Below are positions 1 through 9,897 of a stretch of 34,715 nucleotides of DNA, one piece after another (position 1 is the first letter of the stretch; the number at the start of each line of letters is the position of its first letter). Both the position numbers and the translations under genes were made by a program. Below the pieces are notes generated by a model, which did no database searches, was not told the DNA's origin, and worked only from the letters and a program-made list of their open reading frames with translations. This stretch comes from Lunatibacter sp038209145 (lineage in GTDB: Bacteria > Bacteroidota > Bacteroidia > Cytophagales > Cyclobacteriaceae). Location of the stretch: positions 1 through 34,715 of the forward strand of contig JBBQXZ010000016.1 in assembly GCA_038209145.1 (NCBI GenBank), read 5' to 3'.

Positions 1-1
1 A

Positions 2-1249
2 GCGGCTAGGGCCATCGCCACCCTGGCGAAAGAGCCTGTACCGGATATTGTAAACAAAGCTTATGGTGAATCCAAACTTGCCTTTGGCAAGACCTACCTC
101 ATTCCCAAACCCTTGGATCCCAGATTGATCACAACCATTGCACCGGCAGTGGCAAAGGCAGCTATGGAATCCGGTGTGGCAAAGAAAGCTATTCAGGATT
201 GGGAAAGCTATGAATTTGAATTGCAGGAAAGAATAGGCATCGATCAGCGCTTGATGTCTCGGGTCATCGCAAGGGCAAAGAAGGATCCCAAAAGGGTGGT
301 TTTTGCGGAAGCAGACAACCATAAGATTCTGAAAGCTGCCCAATTGATCAAAGATGAAAAAATAGGCATTCCGATCTTGTTGGGGAATAAAGAAAAAATT
401 GCCAGTTTGATAGCTGAAAATTCGTTGGACCTTCCGGATGCAATGATTTTGGATCCCTACGAAGAAGATGGGATGATAGAAGTGTATGCCGAAATTCTCT
501 ACAAAAAGAGAAAACGAAAAGGGCTTACAACCTATGAAGCTAAAAAATTCATGCGGGACAGAAATTATTTTGGCGCCATGATGGTAGAAACTGGAGATGC
601 CGATGCGTTGATTTCCGGCTTGACCAAAGATTATCCCAGGACAATTCTTCCATCTCTCCAGATTATTGGCGTGAAAAAAGGAGTAAATAGGGTGGCAGGG
701 ATGTATATCATGAATTCTGATAAAGGACCGTTTTTCTTTGCCGATACTACGGTAAATGTCAACCCAACCGCCGAGCAGCTGGTTGAAATTATCGGGTTGA
801 CGGCCAATGGGGTACGGTTTTTTGATATAGCACCCAAAATTGCGGTCTTGTCTTACTCCAATTTTGGATCAGCGAAAGGAGATATCCCTACCAAAACTTC
901 ACTAGCCACCGCATTGGCCAAAGAAAAATATCCAGACTTGGTTATAGAGGGCGAAATGCAAGCCAATGTGGCTTTAAATGAAAATATCCAAAAAGAAAAT
1001 TACCCATTCAGCTCCTTAATTAACCACAAAGCGAATACGCTGATTTTCCCAGATCTTACATCGGGAAATATAGCCTATAAATTGCTTACGGAAATCGGGA
1101 ATTCCGAGGCCATTGGCCCCATTCTTCTGGGCATGAATAAATCCGTGCATATACTCCAGCTAGGGAGTTCGGTCAGGGAGATTGTCAATATGGTAGCCAT
1201 CGCTGTTGTGGATGCCCAAACCATTAACGATGATGATCGCCTACCTTAA
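2..1249 (+). CDS. maeB: NADP-dependent malic enzyme, C-terminal part (5'-truncated)
   Basis: The reading frame is open from base 2, so the gene starts outside the window; a TTG at 113 is internal, not the start. The visible part is the end of the malic domain, with a conserved-looking stretch around 'IPKPLDPRLITTIAPAVAKA', followed by a phosphate acetyl/butyryl-transferase-like domain (from about 'DPKRVVFAEAD' to the end). This two-domain layout is that of the large MaeB type, about 750-760 residues, which decarboxylates malate to pyruvate with NADP; in that family the transferase-like domain is regulatory and usually not catalytic. The last 17 bases overlap the start of ruvA, so the two are probably co-transcribed. 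The same neighbour order before sprA is known from other Bacteroidota. Function is confident; only about 415 codons are visible. Confidence 0.95.
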   Translation, partial: AARAIATLAKEPVPDIVNKAYGESKLAFGKTYLIPKPLDPRLITTIAPAVAKAAMESGVAKKAIQDWESYEFELQERIGIDQRLMSRVIARAKKDPKRVVFAEADNHKILKAAQLIKDEKIGIPILLGNKEKIASLIAENSLDLPDAMILDPYEEDGMIEVYAEILYKKRKRKGLTTYEAKKFMRDRNYFGAMMVETGDADALISGLTKDYPRTILPSLQIIGVKKGVNRVAGMYIMNSDKGPFFFADTTVNVNPTAEQLVEIIGLTANGVRFFDIAPKIAVLSYSNFGSAKGDIPTKTSLATALAKEKYPDLVIEGEMQANVALNENIQKENYPFSSLINHKANTLIFPDLTSGNIAYKLLTEIGNSEAIGPILLGMNKSVHILQLGSSVREIVNMVAIAVVDAQTINDDDRLP

Positions 1250-1832
1250 AGGAAAACTCGCATATAAAGATCCGACATATGTGATCATCGACATTCAGGG
1301 CATTGGCTATATGGTCAAAATATCCCTGGCGACGTATTCTTGGATAAAGGATCAGGAGCTGGTCATGCTGCATACATTTCTTCACATCAAGGAGGATGCC
1401 CACACCTTGTACGGATTCAAGGATGAGGCGGAGAAAAAACTGTTTTTAGCGCTGATTTCTATTTCGGGAGTAGGTCCAAACACCGCTGTAATGATCCTGT
1501 CTTCCCTAGATACCTCCGAGCTGGAGCAGGCTATTCTGATGGGTGACCATACTACCATACAGCGCGTCAAGGGTATAGGCGCAAAAACAGCTCAAAGGAT
1601 TGTATTGGAACTGAAAGACAAAATCAAAAAAGACAGTTTTGGAGAGGTTGGAAGTATGGGTGCTGGCTTTGTCCAGCAAAACAATAAACTAAAACAGGAA
1701 GCGTTACAAGCCTTGATTACATTAGGTTTTCCAAAGGCAGTGGCAGAAAAAAATATTACTGCCATTTTGAAAAATAGTGTTGCCGAAATTTCATTAGAAG
1801 ATTTAATTAAAGCATCTTTAAAGTCATCCTAA
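1233..1832 (+). CDS. ruvA: Holliday junction branch migration protein RuvA
   Basis: This 199-residue protein has the usual RuvA length. RuvA tetramers bind four-way DNA junctions and position the RuvB motor for branch migration in recombination repair. The N-terminal OB-fold starts with the family-typical MIAYLKG. Two helix-hairpin-helix motifs are visible: GVGPNTA near residues 79-85 and GIGAKTAQRI near residues 114-123. A small C-terminal domain (about 150-199) would contact RuvB. The frame is open further upstream to an ATG at 1206, but only the ATG at 1233 gives the conserved N-terminus. It overlaps maeB by 17 bp and is followed after 12 bp by sprA, so it lies inside a longer transcript. 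Confidence 0.97.
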   Translation: MIAYLKGKLAYKDPTYVIIDIQGIGYMVKISLATYSWIKDQELVMLHTFLHIKEDAHTLYGFKDEAEKKLFLALISISGVGPNTAVMILSSLDTSELEQAILMGDHTTIQRVKGIGAKTAQRIVLELKDKIKKDSFGEVGSMGAGFVQQNNKLKQEALQALITLGFPKAVAEKNITAILKNSVAEISLEDLIKASLKSS

Positions 1833-1844
1833 CGCACTACAGCA

Positions 1845-4800
1845 TTGACCTCCCCATTCTCAAACATTTTTTCGAGGATAAAGTCAGCACATCAACACCC
1901 CACAATGCATTTATTTTGGGTGTTGTTGCTAATAACGGTATGCGTTCCCTCCTCCTATGCGCTTCAGGAACCAGTGCCTACCCCAACTGACACCCTTCCT
2001 TCGCGGTTGGATTCGCTGACAAAACGGAAAGCCTTACCTTCCTTTCTACTTTGGGACAACTTGGATACAAGCCCACTTTATCCGTTCCAATCTCCCATTT
2101 TTATGCCGTCATCCCCTTTCCAACTAGTTCGGCCCGCACAGCAGAAAATAGAGGTGGAGCTGGATACTGCCTTTCGATACAGGATATACGACCAGTTAGA
2201 TTCTACGCAACAGGGAAGCCAAGGTTACACACTTGACTTTGAAAGTTATTCGCAAATGGAGCAGATGCGGTTGCGCCAGCAATATTGGCGGAATCGGTCG
2301 CGGGGCGTGGATGGCGAAAGTGCCGTCGGAGGCAGAGGACTAATCCCTCCCATTACCATGAGCCCTACCTTTGACAGAATCTTCGGAGGCAACGAAATCA
2401 ATATCGTGCCAACAGGTAACGTCAACCTTGATTTCGGTGGGATTTTCAGACGAATTGACAATCCATCCATTCCTATCCGGCAGCAGCGTAATGGAGGATT
2501 CAATTTTGACCAACAAATCCAGATGAGCGTGAACGGCCTCTTGGGTCAGAAAGTACGAATCGGAGCAAATTTTGATTCAAACAATTCATTTGACTTTGAA
2601 AATCAACTAAAAGTAGAATATGCCGGATTTGAGGAAGATATAATCAAAAGCATTGAAATAGGCAATGTCAGTATGCCTGTACAAAACAGTCTCATTCAGG
2701 GAGCCCAAAATCTTTTTGGTGTCAAAACCCAATTGCAGTTTGGCAAACTTTTCATGACAGCCGTGGCATCCACACAACGGGGCAGAAGAGACGAACTGGT
2801 CATCGAGGGTGGCAACCAGGGCAGACCATTTGAAATCCGTGCTTCCAATTACGATGAAAACAGGCACTTTTTTTTAAGTCATTTCTTTCGTCAAAATTAC
2901 GAAAACTGGCTGAGGGGTCTCCCCCAAGTACTCTCGGGAGTTCAAATCACGCGAGTTGAAGTATATATCATGAACCGGGCAAACAATACGGAAACACTTC
3001 GAAATTTTGTGGCTTTCATGGATCTCGGTGAGGGTCAACGGATTTTTAGGCCAGACAATCCGAACATTGGCCAAGGCAATCCGCAATCTCCCGCAGCGAA
3101 TAATGCCAACGGTTTATTTGCGGCACTTCGTGGCAACCCCAGTTTCCGGTCTTTTGAGCAAGCTTCAACGGCCATTGCCAATGACTTGGGACTTGAGCGG
3201 GGCACGGATTTCGAACAGATAAACGGGGCTAGAAAATTGGCGGAGAATGAGTATACGTTCCATCGGGAACTGGGCTACTTTTCCTTGTTTCGTAAGCTTC
3301 AAAACGATGAAGTCATCGCCGTTTCGTATGAATACACCTACAATGGTCAATCCTATAAGGTCGGAGAACTTTCTGAAGATTATCAAAACCGGTCGGAAAG
3401 TGACGTGATCTTTCTAAAATTGCTTCGCCCCGCCCGGATTAATACCCGAGTACCTACCTGGGATCTGATGATGAAGAACATCTACAACCTGAACGCCAAC
3501 CAAATCGAGCAGGAGGGATTTCAGCTCCAGATTATTTACAGGGATGACCGCACGGGATTGGATAACCCAAGCCTTCTGGAAGGGCAAAATGTCAAAGATA
3601 TTCCCCTGATACGTCTCCTTCAACTTGACAATCTAAATCCTCAAAATGACCCCCAGCCAGACGGGAATTTTGATTTTGTCCGGGGGCTTACCACCCGTCC
3701 CGAACAGGGGCTTATCATTTTCCCCGTACTGGAACCCTTCGGCAGAACGCTGCGAAATAAATTCCTGCCGGCTGAATCAAACCTCATCGATAAATTCGTT
3801 TACGATACTTTATACCGTACCACGTTGGCAGATGCGGAACTTGTTACCCGGTTGAACAAATATTTCCTGAAAGGAACCTATACCGCCGGATCAGCCTCTG
3901 AGATCATGTTGCCCGGATTAAATATTTCTGAAGGCTCCGTGTTGGTAACTGCGGGAAATATCCCATTGACAGAAGGTGTTGACTACACCGTTGACTATAA
4001 CATTGGCAGGGTGGTTATAATCAATGAAGGAATCCTCCAGTCGGGAAAACGAATCAGCATCAGTTTTGAAAAAGCAGACTTGGTGTCCTTCCAGACCAGA
4101 AGTCTCTTGGGCACCCGCTTTGATTACCTGTTTAATGAAAATTTTAATATTGGAGGTACTTTTCTATATCTCAATGAACGTCCAAATATATCCCGGATAG
4201 GCACGGGAAATGAAACCCTCCGGAACAGTCTTTGGGGAATCGACGCAAACTATAGCGAAGAATCGCTTTTTTTGACCAAGCTGGCAGATGCCTTGCCATT
4301 TACGGAAACTAAAGAGAAATCCCTCATCCAGTTCAACGGTGAATTTGCACATTTAATACCCGGAACATCCAACCAGGTGGATGGAGAGGGCACTTCCTAC
4401 ATCGATGATTTTGAGACTGCCATCATACCTTTTAACCTGGGATCATCTCCCCAAACCTGGAAATTGGGAGCGACACCGGCCACCACAGACAACAAGTTCG
4501 ACCTTAGCACGCAAACAGAAGACCGGTTGGGCAATTCGTATCGGAGGGCAAAATTGGCCTGGTACACCATAGACAATGTTTTTTTTCGCCCTTCTGGAAC
4601 GGGCGTCCCTGGCAACCTCACCAATGAGGACCGAAGAAACCACTACGTCAGATCCGTTCTACCACTAGAAATCTATCAGGGAAGAAACAGGGATATGTTT
4701 CTAACACCCGAACCCCTTTTTGATTTGGCATTCTACCCCCATGAAAGGGGGATGTTTAATTATAACCCAAACCTAAACGCAAATGGGCTTCTCCCCAATC

Positions 4801-7800
4801 CCCGGCAAAATTATGGGGGGGTCACCAGGGCTATCACTTCAGAGGTAGATTTTGACCGTACCAATATAGAATACATCGAATTTTGGTTGATGGATCCGTT
4901 TCTTACAGGCGAAAACGGCCGGGTACTTGACGGGGTATTCAACCAAAACAATACTACCGGGGGTAAATTGGTGTTTAACTTGGGGGAGATTTCTGAGGAT
5001 ATCATGAAAGATGGGCGTCATGCCTTCGAAAACGGGCTTCCCGATGATGGTTCAACCGACCGGACCAGCGAAAACGAATGGGGTCGGGTGACCAGCCAGC
5101 AGTTTTTGACCCCTGCCTTTGACAACTCCCCCGAAGCCAGGGCAAACCAAGATGTTGGACTTGACGGGCTAAGCAACGAAGTTGAGCAAGAGTACTTTGC
5201 AAATAGGTATTTAAACCGGCTGAATGTCAATGCCACGGCACTTCAACGGATTCAAGCAGACCCCTCAGAAGACGATTTTCAGTACTACCTAGATCCTGAA
5301 TTTGACCAAAACGACATCAAAACCCTTGAGCGATACAAGCGTTTCAACGGTATGGAAGGCAACACCCCCATTACCTCCAATACCAACCTTCCTTATAACC
5401 CCTCCGGATCTAATATACCAGATAATGAAGATCTGAATAACGACAACACCATAAACGAGAACGAGAGCTATTACGAATATGAAATAGACCTGAGGCCCAT
5501 GGGAATGCGGGTAGGCCAAAACTACATTGTAGATAAAACTACTGATGTGAGCAGTGGGGAAGAGGTGAACTGGTATCTATTCCGAATCCCGGTCCGTCAA
5601 CCTGACAGGAATTATGGCTCTATTTCAGGGTTTAAATCTATCCGGTTTATGCGTACTTATCTGACCGACTTTCAGCAACCCGTGGTCTTGCGAATGGGCA
5701 ATTTCCGGCTGGTTGGAAGTCAGTGGAGGATCTTCCAGGAATCCCTTTTCGAGCGGGGATTTGCTGAAATTCCGGAACCGGACAATTCAAATTTTTCCGT
5801 AGGTGTCATGAATATTGAGGAAAACGGTCAGGGTGGTGAAAATCAAAGTCCCTATGTGCTCCCCCCTGGTATCTTCAGAGACCGCGACAATACGTCCACA
5901 GTGGAAAGACAGCTGAACGAGCAATCACTTCGGCTTTGTGTGGATAACCTGCAGGCAAGAGACTCCCGGGCGGTATTTAAAAATGTAAGCCAAGATTTGG
6001 TTCAATATGGTAGGTTGAAGATGTTTTTTCATGCAAACAGCAACGACACCCAAGATGGGGAACTTACTGCTTTTCTCCGGATGGGGACGGATTACACCGA
6101 AAATTACTACGAGATAGAGGTACCCTTGGCGATGACACCAAATGGAACCCGCGATCCAAGACAAATTTGGCCACTCGAAAACGAAATTGACATCGCCTTT
6201 GATGAAATCGTAGGTGTAAAATCAGAACGGGATAATAACCAACGTCCCCAAAACCTAGCCTATTCTGTACAGATCCGCCAGTATAAGGTGACGGTAGTGG
6301 GCCGACCTGAACTCAACTTTATACAAGGCATGATGATCGGTATACGCAATCCGGGCAGCTCCGGTGGGGCTAGCAAATCCGTCTGTGTGTGGGCCAATGA
6401 AATGCGGGTGACAGATTTCAACAAATCCTCAGGCTGGGCAGCCAATGCGCGGCTTAATGCCCAAATTGCAGATGTAGCAGTCATTTCTTCATCAATCCGT
6501 CACAACACATTCGGGTTTGGTGGACTGGAGACGAGGTTGTCCGATAGGGCCAGGGAGTCTACCACCCAATACGATGTGTCCGCCAATGTCAATGTCGATA
6601 AAATTCTGCCTAAAGCTCTGGGATTGAGTATCCCGGTATACTTGAGTATTGAAAATTCAAGCACCAGGCCCGAATTCGATCCTTTAAACCCGGATGTACC
6701 CTTTGAGGTTGCCCTGCAGAAATTCAATACAGGTGCAGAAAGAGAAAACTACCGAAATTTGGTCATGGATCAATCCAGTAGACGTAATTTCAGTGTAAAC
6801 AATTTCCGGAAAATCCGGAACCCGGAAAAAGAATCCAACCGGGTGTACGATTTGGAAAACTTCTCCCTCTCCTATGCCTTTGGCTCGGTCAAGCAAAGTA
6901 ATGTCCAGTTGGCAGATTATACCTTTGAAACCTACCGAGGAAGTGCTGCCTATAATTTTCAACCCGACCCCCTTGAAGTAGAACCTTTTAAAAATGTCGG
7001 TTTTTTGGATGGCAAATACCTCAAATTAGTCAAGGATTTGAATTTCAATTTCGCACCTTCCCTCCTGTCCGCACGCATTGATCTGGACAGGCGATTTATG
7101 CGTACCCAAAATAGGAATGATCAATTGACAACGGTAGGTGTCGATCCGCTTTTTCAGAAAAGTTTCTATATTAACCGCTTCTACAGTGTCAATTGGGATT
7201 TGACTAAAAACCTATCGGTGGATTTCAATTCGAGCGTAAATGCCATCGTTGATGAACCTGAGGGAGATTTGGATTCAGAAGCCAAACTGGACTCCCTTCG
7301 GGAAAATATAAGGTCACTGGGCAGGACCACCAACTATACCCATCAGGGTGTGGTCAATTATTCCGTACCTTTAGATAAAATCCCGCTGACAGATTGGATT
7401 AAAGTAGATGCCCGATACGAAGTAAGCTATGGATGGATTACAGGAGCGCTGGGACAAAGGGACACGCTGGGAAATGTAATTCAAAATACCCGGGACAGAT
7501 CATTTAACGGAAAACTGGATTTTATCCGGCTATATAATAAAAATAAGCGCCTGAATGCTTTGAACGCGCCAAAGCGACCTACCATTCCGGGGCGACCGCA
7601 AGCCCAACCTCAGAAAGAGGAAGAGAAACAGCCCAACACGGAGGGGGCTGTTTCTAACATCCTGCGCTTTATGATGATGATCAAAGAAGTAAGCTTCAGG
7701 TATCAAGTAACACAGGGAACCTTCCTGCCGGGATATTTGGAAAATTCCGGTTTGTTGGGAATGGATAGAAGCTTCCTCAACCCTGGACTTGACTTTATAC

Positions 7801-9011
7801 TCGGAAGCCAAAATGATCAGATCAGGTTTGATCTCGCCAACAGGGGAGTGCTGGCAGCCAGTTCACAACTAACTCAAAGCTTCAGGCAAAACAGGGTAGA
7901 TAACTTGCAAATATCCTCCTTAATTGAACCAATCCGAGATTTCAGAATTACCTTGGAAGTAAGGAAACGGGAAAATGGAGAATATAATGAGATATTCAGG
8001 AGAGAAAGTTCCGGTTCAGCAAACTACATATCCAGTAATCCGAACCGTATGGGAGCCTATAGCATCAGCTATAACATGATCCGTACTGTCACAGCCAAAA
8101 ATGATGAACAGCATAATTCCCCCCTGTTCCAGAATTTCGAAAATTACCGGCAAATAATCCAAAGCAGGCTAGAAACAACCAATCCTGGTGGTGCATATAA
8201 TATCAATGGCCAGGATGTCCTCATTCCTGCATTCTTGGCCGCATATTCAGGACAAGCACCCACAGATATTTCCCTGAACCCTTTCCCGCGCATTCCTCTT
8301 CCCAACTGGCGGCTGGAATACCGGGGATTGTCCAAATTGCCCGCATTGCAGGAATATTTTTCCTCCATCAACCTGACCCATAATTATACCTCCTTGTATG
8401 ATGCCAGCAATTTCTCGAATTCACTACTATATCAGGATGGTTTAGAATTATATAACAGATTACAAAATATTCCAAGTGCCAGTCTGACTGATGAATTTGG
8501 GGCCTATATTCCTATTTTTATCCTAAATCAAGTAGTAATTTCAGAAAGATTTTCTCCCCTTATAGGAGTGGATCTCTTAACCAAAGACCGAATGAACATC
8601 AGTTTTGAATACAACACAGAACGGAACATTGGACTTAATTTTTCCAATGCACAGGTTACGGAACAAAAAAGTCAGGATTTTAGATTTGATTTGGGATATA
8701 CAAAGGCGGGAGTTAAAATCCCATTTAAAATTCAGGGAAGACAGGAGGTCCTCAGCAATGACCTAACTATCCGGATATCAACACGTATAGTGGATACACA
8801 AACCATACAGCGAAAGATTGAGGAAATTAATACCCTTACCAACGGAAACTTGAATGTACAACTACGACCAAGTATCGGATATGTAGTCAACCAAAAATTA
8901 AATGTTCAATTTTATTTTGACAGAACGATAAATGATCCAAAGGTTTCCACTGCCTTTAGAAGAAGTTCTACCGCATTTGGAGGCCAGTTGACATTTAATT
9001 TAAGCCAATGA
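1845..9011 (+). CDS. sprA: SprA, outer-membrane translocon of the type IX secretion system
   Basis: A 2388-residue protein, the size expected for SprA, the very large outer-membrane barrel through which T9SS cargo leaves the cell; it is also needed for gliding in gliding species. The N-terminus has a basic segment and a hydrophobic stretch near residues 22-36 ending in SSYAL, consistent with Sec export. A conserved SprA-type block begins at GNVNLDFGG (about residue 193). The protein is rich in alternating beta-strand patterns and aromatic residues. A Pro/Gln/Lys-rich insert lies near 1910-1930. Two EF-hand-like acidic loops occur near residues 1103-1114 and 1196-1207. The start is uncertain: TTG at 1845 gives a basic n-region, whereas the ATG at 1905 would leave a signal sequence without positive charge, so I favour TTG. 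It follows ruvA by 12 bp and is followed by gcvH, an arrangement known elsewhere in the phylum. Confidence 0.97.
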   Translation: MTSPFSNIFSRIKSAHQHPTMHLFWVLLLITVCVPSSYALQEPVPTPTDTLPSRLDSLTKRKALPSFLLWDNLDTSPLYPFQSPIFMPSSPFQLVRPAQQKIEVELDTAFRYRIYDQLDSTQQGSQGYTLDFESYSQMEQMRLRQQYWRNRSRGVDGESAVGGRGLIPPITMSPTFDRIFGGNEINIVPTGNVNLDFGGIFRRIDNPSIPIRQQRNGGFNFDQQIQMSVNGLLGQKVRIGANFDSNNSFDFENQLKVEYAGFEEDIIKSIEIGNVSMPVQNSLIQGAQNLFGVKTQLQFGKLFMTAVASTQRGRRDELVIEGGNQGRPFEIRASNYDENRHFFLSHFFRQNYENWLRGLPQVLSGVQITRVEVYIMNRANNTETLRNFVAFMDLGEGQRIFRPDNPNIGQGNPQSPAANNANGLFAALRGNPSFRSFEQASTAIANDLGLERGTDFEQINGARKLAENEYTFHRELGYFSLFRKLQNDEVIAVSYEYTYNGQSYKVGELSEDYQNRSESDVIFLKLLRPARINTRVPTWDLMMKNIYNLNANQIEQEGFQLQIIYRDDRTGLDNPSLLEGQNVKDIPLIRLLQLDNLNPQNDPQPDGNFDFVRGLTTRPEQGLIIFPVLEPFGRTLRNKFLPAESNLIDKFVYDTLYRTTLADAELVTRLNKYFLKGTYTAGSASEIMLPGLNISEGSVLVTAGNIPLTEGVDYTVDYNIGRVVIINEGILQSGKRISISFEKADLVSFQTRSLLGTRFDYLFNENFNIGGTFLYLNERPNISRIGTGNETLRNSLWGIDANYSEESLFLTKLADALPFTETKEKSLIQFNGEFAHLIPGTSNQVDGEGTSYIDDFETAIIPFNLGSSPQTWKLGATPATTDNKFDLSTQTEDRLGNSYRRAKLAWYTIDNVFFRPSGTGVPGNLTNEDRRNHYVRSVLPLEIYQGRNRDMFLTPEPLFDLAFYPHERGMFNYNPNLNANGLLPNPRQNYGGVTRAITSEVDFDRTNIEYIEFWLMDPFLTGENGRVLDGVFNQNNTTGGKLVFNLGEISEDIMKDGRHAFENGLPDDGSTDRTSENEWGRVTSQQFLTPAFDNSPEARANQDVGLDGLSNEVEQEYFANRYLNRLNVNATALQRIQADPSEDDFQYYLDPEFDQNDIKTLERYKRFNGMEGNTPITSNTNLPYNPSGSNIPDNEDLNNDNTINENESYYEYEIDLRPMGMRVGQNYIVDKTTDVSSGEEVNWYLFRIPVRQPDRNYGSISGFKSIRFMRTYLTDFQQPVVLRMGNFRLVGSQWRIFQESLFERGFAEIPEPDNSNFSVGVMNIEENGQGGENQSPYVLPPGIFRDRDNTSTVERQLNEQSLRLCVDNLQARDSRAVFKNVSQDLVQYGRLKMFFHANSNDTQDGELTAFLRMGTDYTENYYEIEVPLAMTPNGTRDPRQIWPLENEIDIAFDEIVGVKSERDNNQRPQNLAYSVQIRQYKVTVVGRPELNFIQGMMIGIRNPGSSGGASKSVCVWANEMRVTDFNKSSGWAANARLNAQIADVAVISSSIRHNTFGFGGLETRLSDRARESTTQYDVSANVNVDKILPKALGLSIPVYLSIENSSTRPEFDPLNPDVPFEVALQKFNTGAERENYRNLVMDQSSRRNFSVNNFRKIRNPEKESNRVYDLENFSLSYAFGSVKQSNVQLADYTFETYRGSAAYNFQPDPLEVEPFKNVGFLDGKYLKLVKDLNFNFAPSLLSARIDLDRRFMRTQNRNDQLTTVGVDPLFQKSFYINRFYSVNWDLTKNLSVDFNSSVNAIVDEPEGDLDSEAKLDSLRENIRSLGRTTNYTHQGVVNYSVPLDKIPLTDWIKVDARYEVSYGWITGALGQRDTLGNVIQNTRDRSFNGKLDFIRLYNKNKRLNALNAPKRPTIPGRPQAQPQKEEEKQPNTEGAVSNILRFMMMIKEVSFRYQVTQGTFLPGYLENSGLLGMDRSFLNPGLDFILGSQNDQIRFDLANRGVLAASSQLTQSFRQNRVDNLQISSLIEPIRDFRITLEVRKRENGEYNEIFRRESSGSANYISSNPNRMGAYSISYNMIRTVTAKNDEQHNSPLFQNFENYRQIIQSRLETTNPGGAYNINGQDVLIPAFLAAYSGQAPTDISLNPFPRIPLPNWRLEYRGLSKLPALQEYFSSINLTHNYTSLYDASNFSNSLLYQDGLELYNRLQNIPSASLTDEFGAYIPIFILNQVVISERFSPLIGVDLLTKDRMNISFEYNTERNIGLNFSNAQVTEQKSQDFRFDLGYTKAGVKIPFKIQGRQEVLSNDLTIRISTRIVDTQTIQRKIEEINTLTNGNLNVQLRPSIGYVVNQKLNVQFYFDRTINDPKVSTAFRRSSTAFGGQLTFNLSQ

Positions 9012-9034
9012 TTTTATCAATCACTTAAACCATG

Positions 9035-9042
9035 TATTTTTG
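9035..9042 (+). promoter_or_regulatory. Candidate Bacteroidota -7 box before gcvH
   Basis: TATTTTTG matches the Bacteroidota -7 consensus TAnnTTTG and ends 20 bp before the gcvH start. I see no clear TTG-type -33 element at the proper distance, so this is a weak call; gcvH could instead be read from the sprA transcript. Confidence 0.3.
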
Positions 9043-9061
9043 ATCGATCAATACAACAACT

Positions 9062-9442
9062 ATGAATTTTCCAGAAGAACTAAAGTACACGAAAGACCAC
9101 GAATGGGTTAAAATTGACGGGGATATTGCCACTATTGGCATTACTGAATTTGCTCAAAAAGAGTTAGGAGACATTGTCTACATAGAGGTAGAGACCGTAG
9201 GAGAAACCTTTAAAGCGGGAGAAGTATTTGGCACGGTAGAGGCAGTGAAAACAGTATCCGATCTTTTCATGCCAGTAACCGGAGAAATAATCGAACTAAA
9301 CGGAGCGTTGGAAGCTTCGCCGGAATTGGTAAATGAATCTCCCTATGAAGATGGCTGGATGATCAAGGTAAAGCTAACCGAAGGACAACCAGCTGATTTG
9401 ATGACACACCAAGCCTATGGAGAACTCGTCGGTAAAGCCTAA
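9062..9442 (+). CDS. gcvH: Glycine cleavage system H protein
   Basis: The 126-residue product is a typical lipoyl-carrier H protein, which shuttles the aminomethyl group between the P and T proteins of the glycine cleavage complex in the cytoplasm. The lipoyl attachment lysine is K63 within GTVEAVKTVSDL, and the N-terminal KYTKDHEWV block is the family signature. The ATG at 9062 is the only sensible start. It lies 50 bp after sprA and 3 bp before the VanZ-like gene. No other glycine cleavage gene is in the window, so the position reflects conserved synteny with sprA and not a pathway operon. Identification is firm. Confidence 0.98.
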   Translation: MNFPEELKYTKDHEWVKIDGDIATIGITEFAQKELGDIVYIEVETVGETFKAGEVFGTVEAVKTVSDLFMPVTGEIIELNGALEASPELVNESPYEDGWMIKVKLTEGQPADLMTHQAYGELVGKA

Positions 9443-9445
9443 TTC

Positions 9446-9823
9446 ATGTATTATAGGATTGTTCCTGCCATATTATGGACCTTGGGAGTAGCTTACGCCA
9501 TCTTGTCCCCTGGTAGCAGCATTCCCAAATTACCCGATTTTCCAGGTTATGACAAGGTCATTCACTTTTCCCTCTTCTTCGGTTTGGTCTTTCTGTGGAA
9601 CAGGGCTTGGATTCAAAAAAAGAATAATTTAAGTAATTGGAAAAAAATAACTCTTAATTACTTAGTTTTTGGAATTGTTTTCGCTATATTTACAGAGTAC
9701 TTACAAATGAACGTACCTGACAGGTCTTTTGATGACTGGGATATAGTTGCAAATATAACCGGAGGAACTATGGGGACGATTGTGTATGTTTATTTGGGTA
9801 AGAAAGAGAGCAAGCTTGTATAA
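9446..9823 (+). CDS. VanZ-like family membrane protein
   Basis: A 125-residue protein with about four predicted membrane segments (around residues 5-20, 40-51, 69-86 and 100-118). The VanZ-like signatures are visible: DKVIHFSLF near residue 36, EYLQ near residue 85, and a D-x-x-x-N-x-x-G pattern (DIVANITGG) near residue 99. VanZ gives low-level teicoplanin resistance in enterococci, but most small VanZ-like proteins have no known role, so no function should be inferred. It starts 3 bp after the gcvH stop, implying co-transcription. A VanZ-like gene next to gcvH and sprA recurs in Bacteroidota, which hints at an envelope role but does not prove it. Confidence 0.88.
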   Translation: MYYRIVPAILWTLGVAYAILSPGSSIPKLPDFPGYDKVIHFSLFFGLVFLWNRAWIQKKNNLSNWKKITLNYLVFGIVFAIFTEYLQMNVPDRSFDDWDIVANITGGTMGTIVYVYLGKKESKLV

Positions 9824-9897
9824 GTAAAAAATTATCAGTAAAATTGTTATTCAAAATAAATTAAATTAATTTAACAACCATAAAAGAATAATCAATC

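Noticed and set aside
9861..9874. 14-bp palindrome TTAAATTAATTTAA before tonB
   Set aside because: It consists only of A and T in an AT-rich spacer, so chance is a sufficient explanation.
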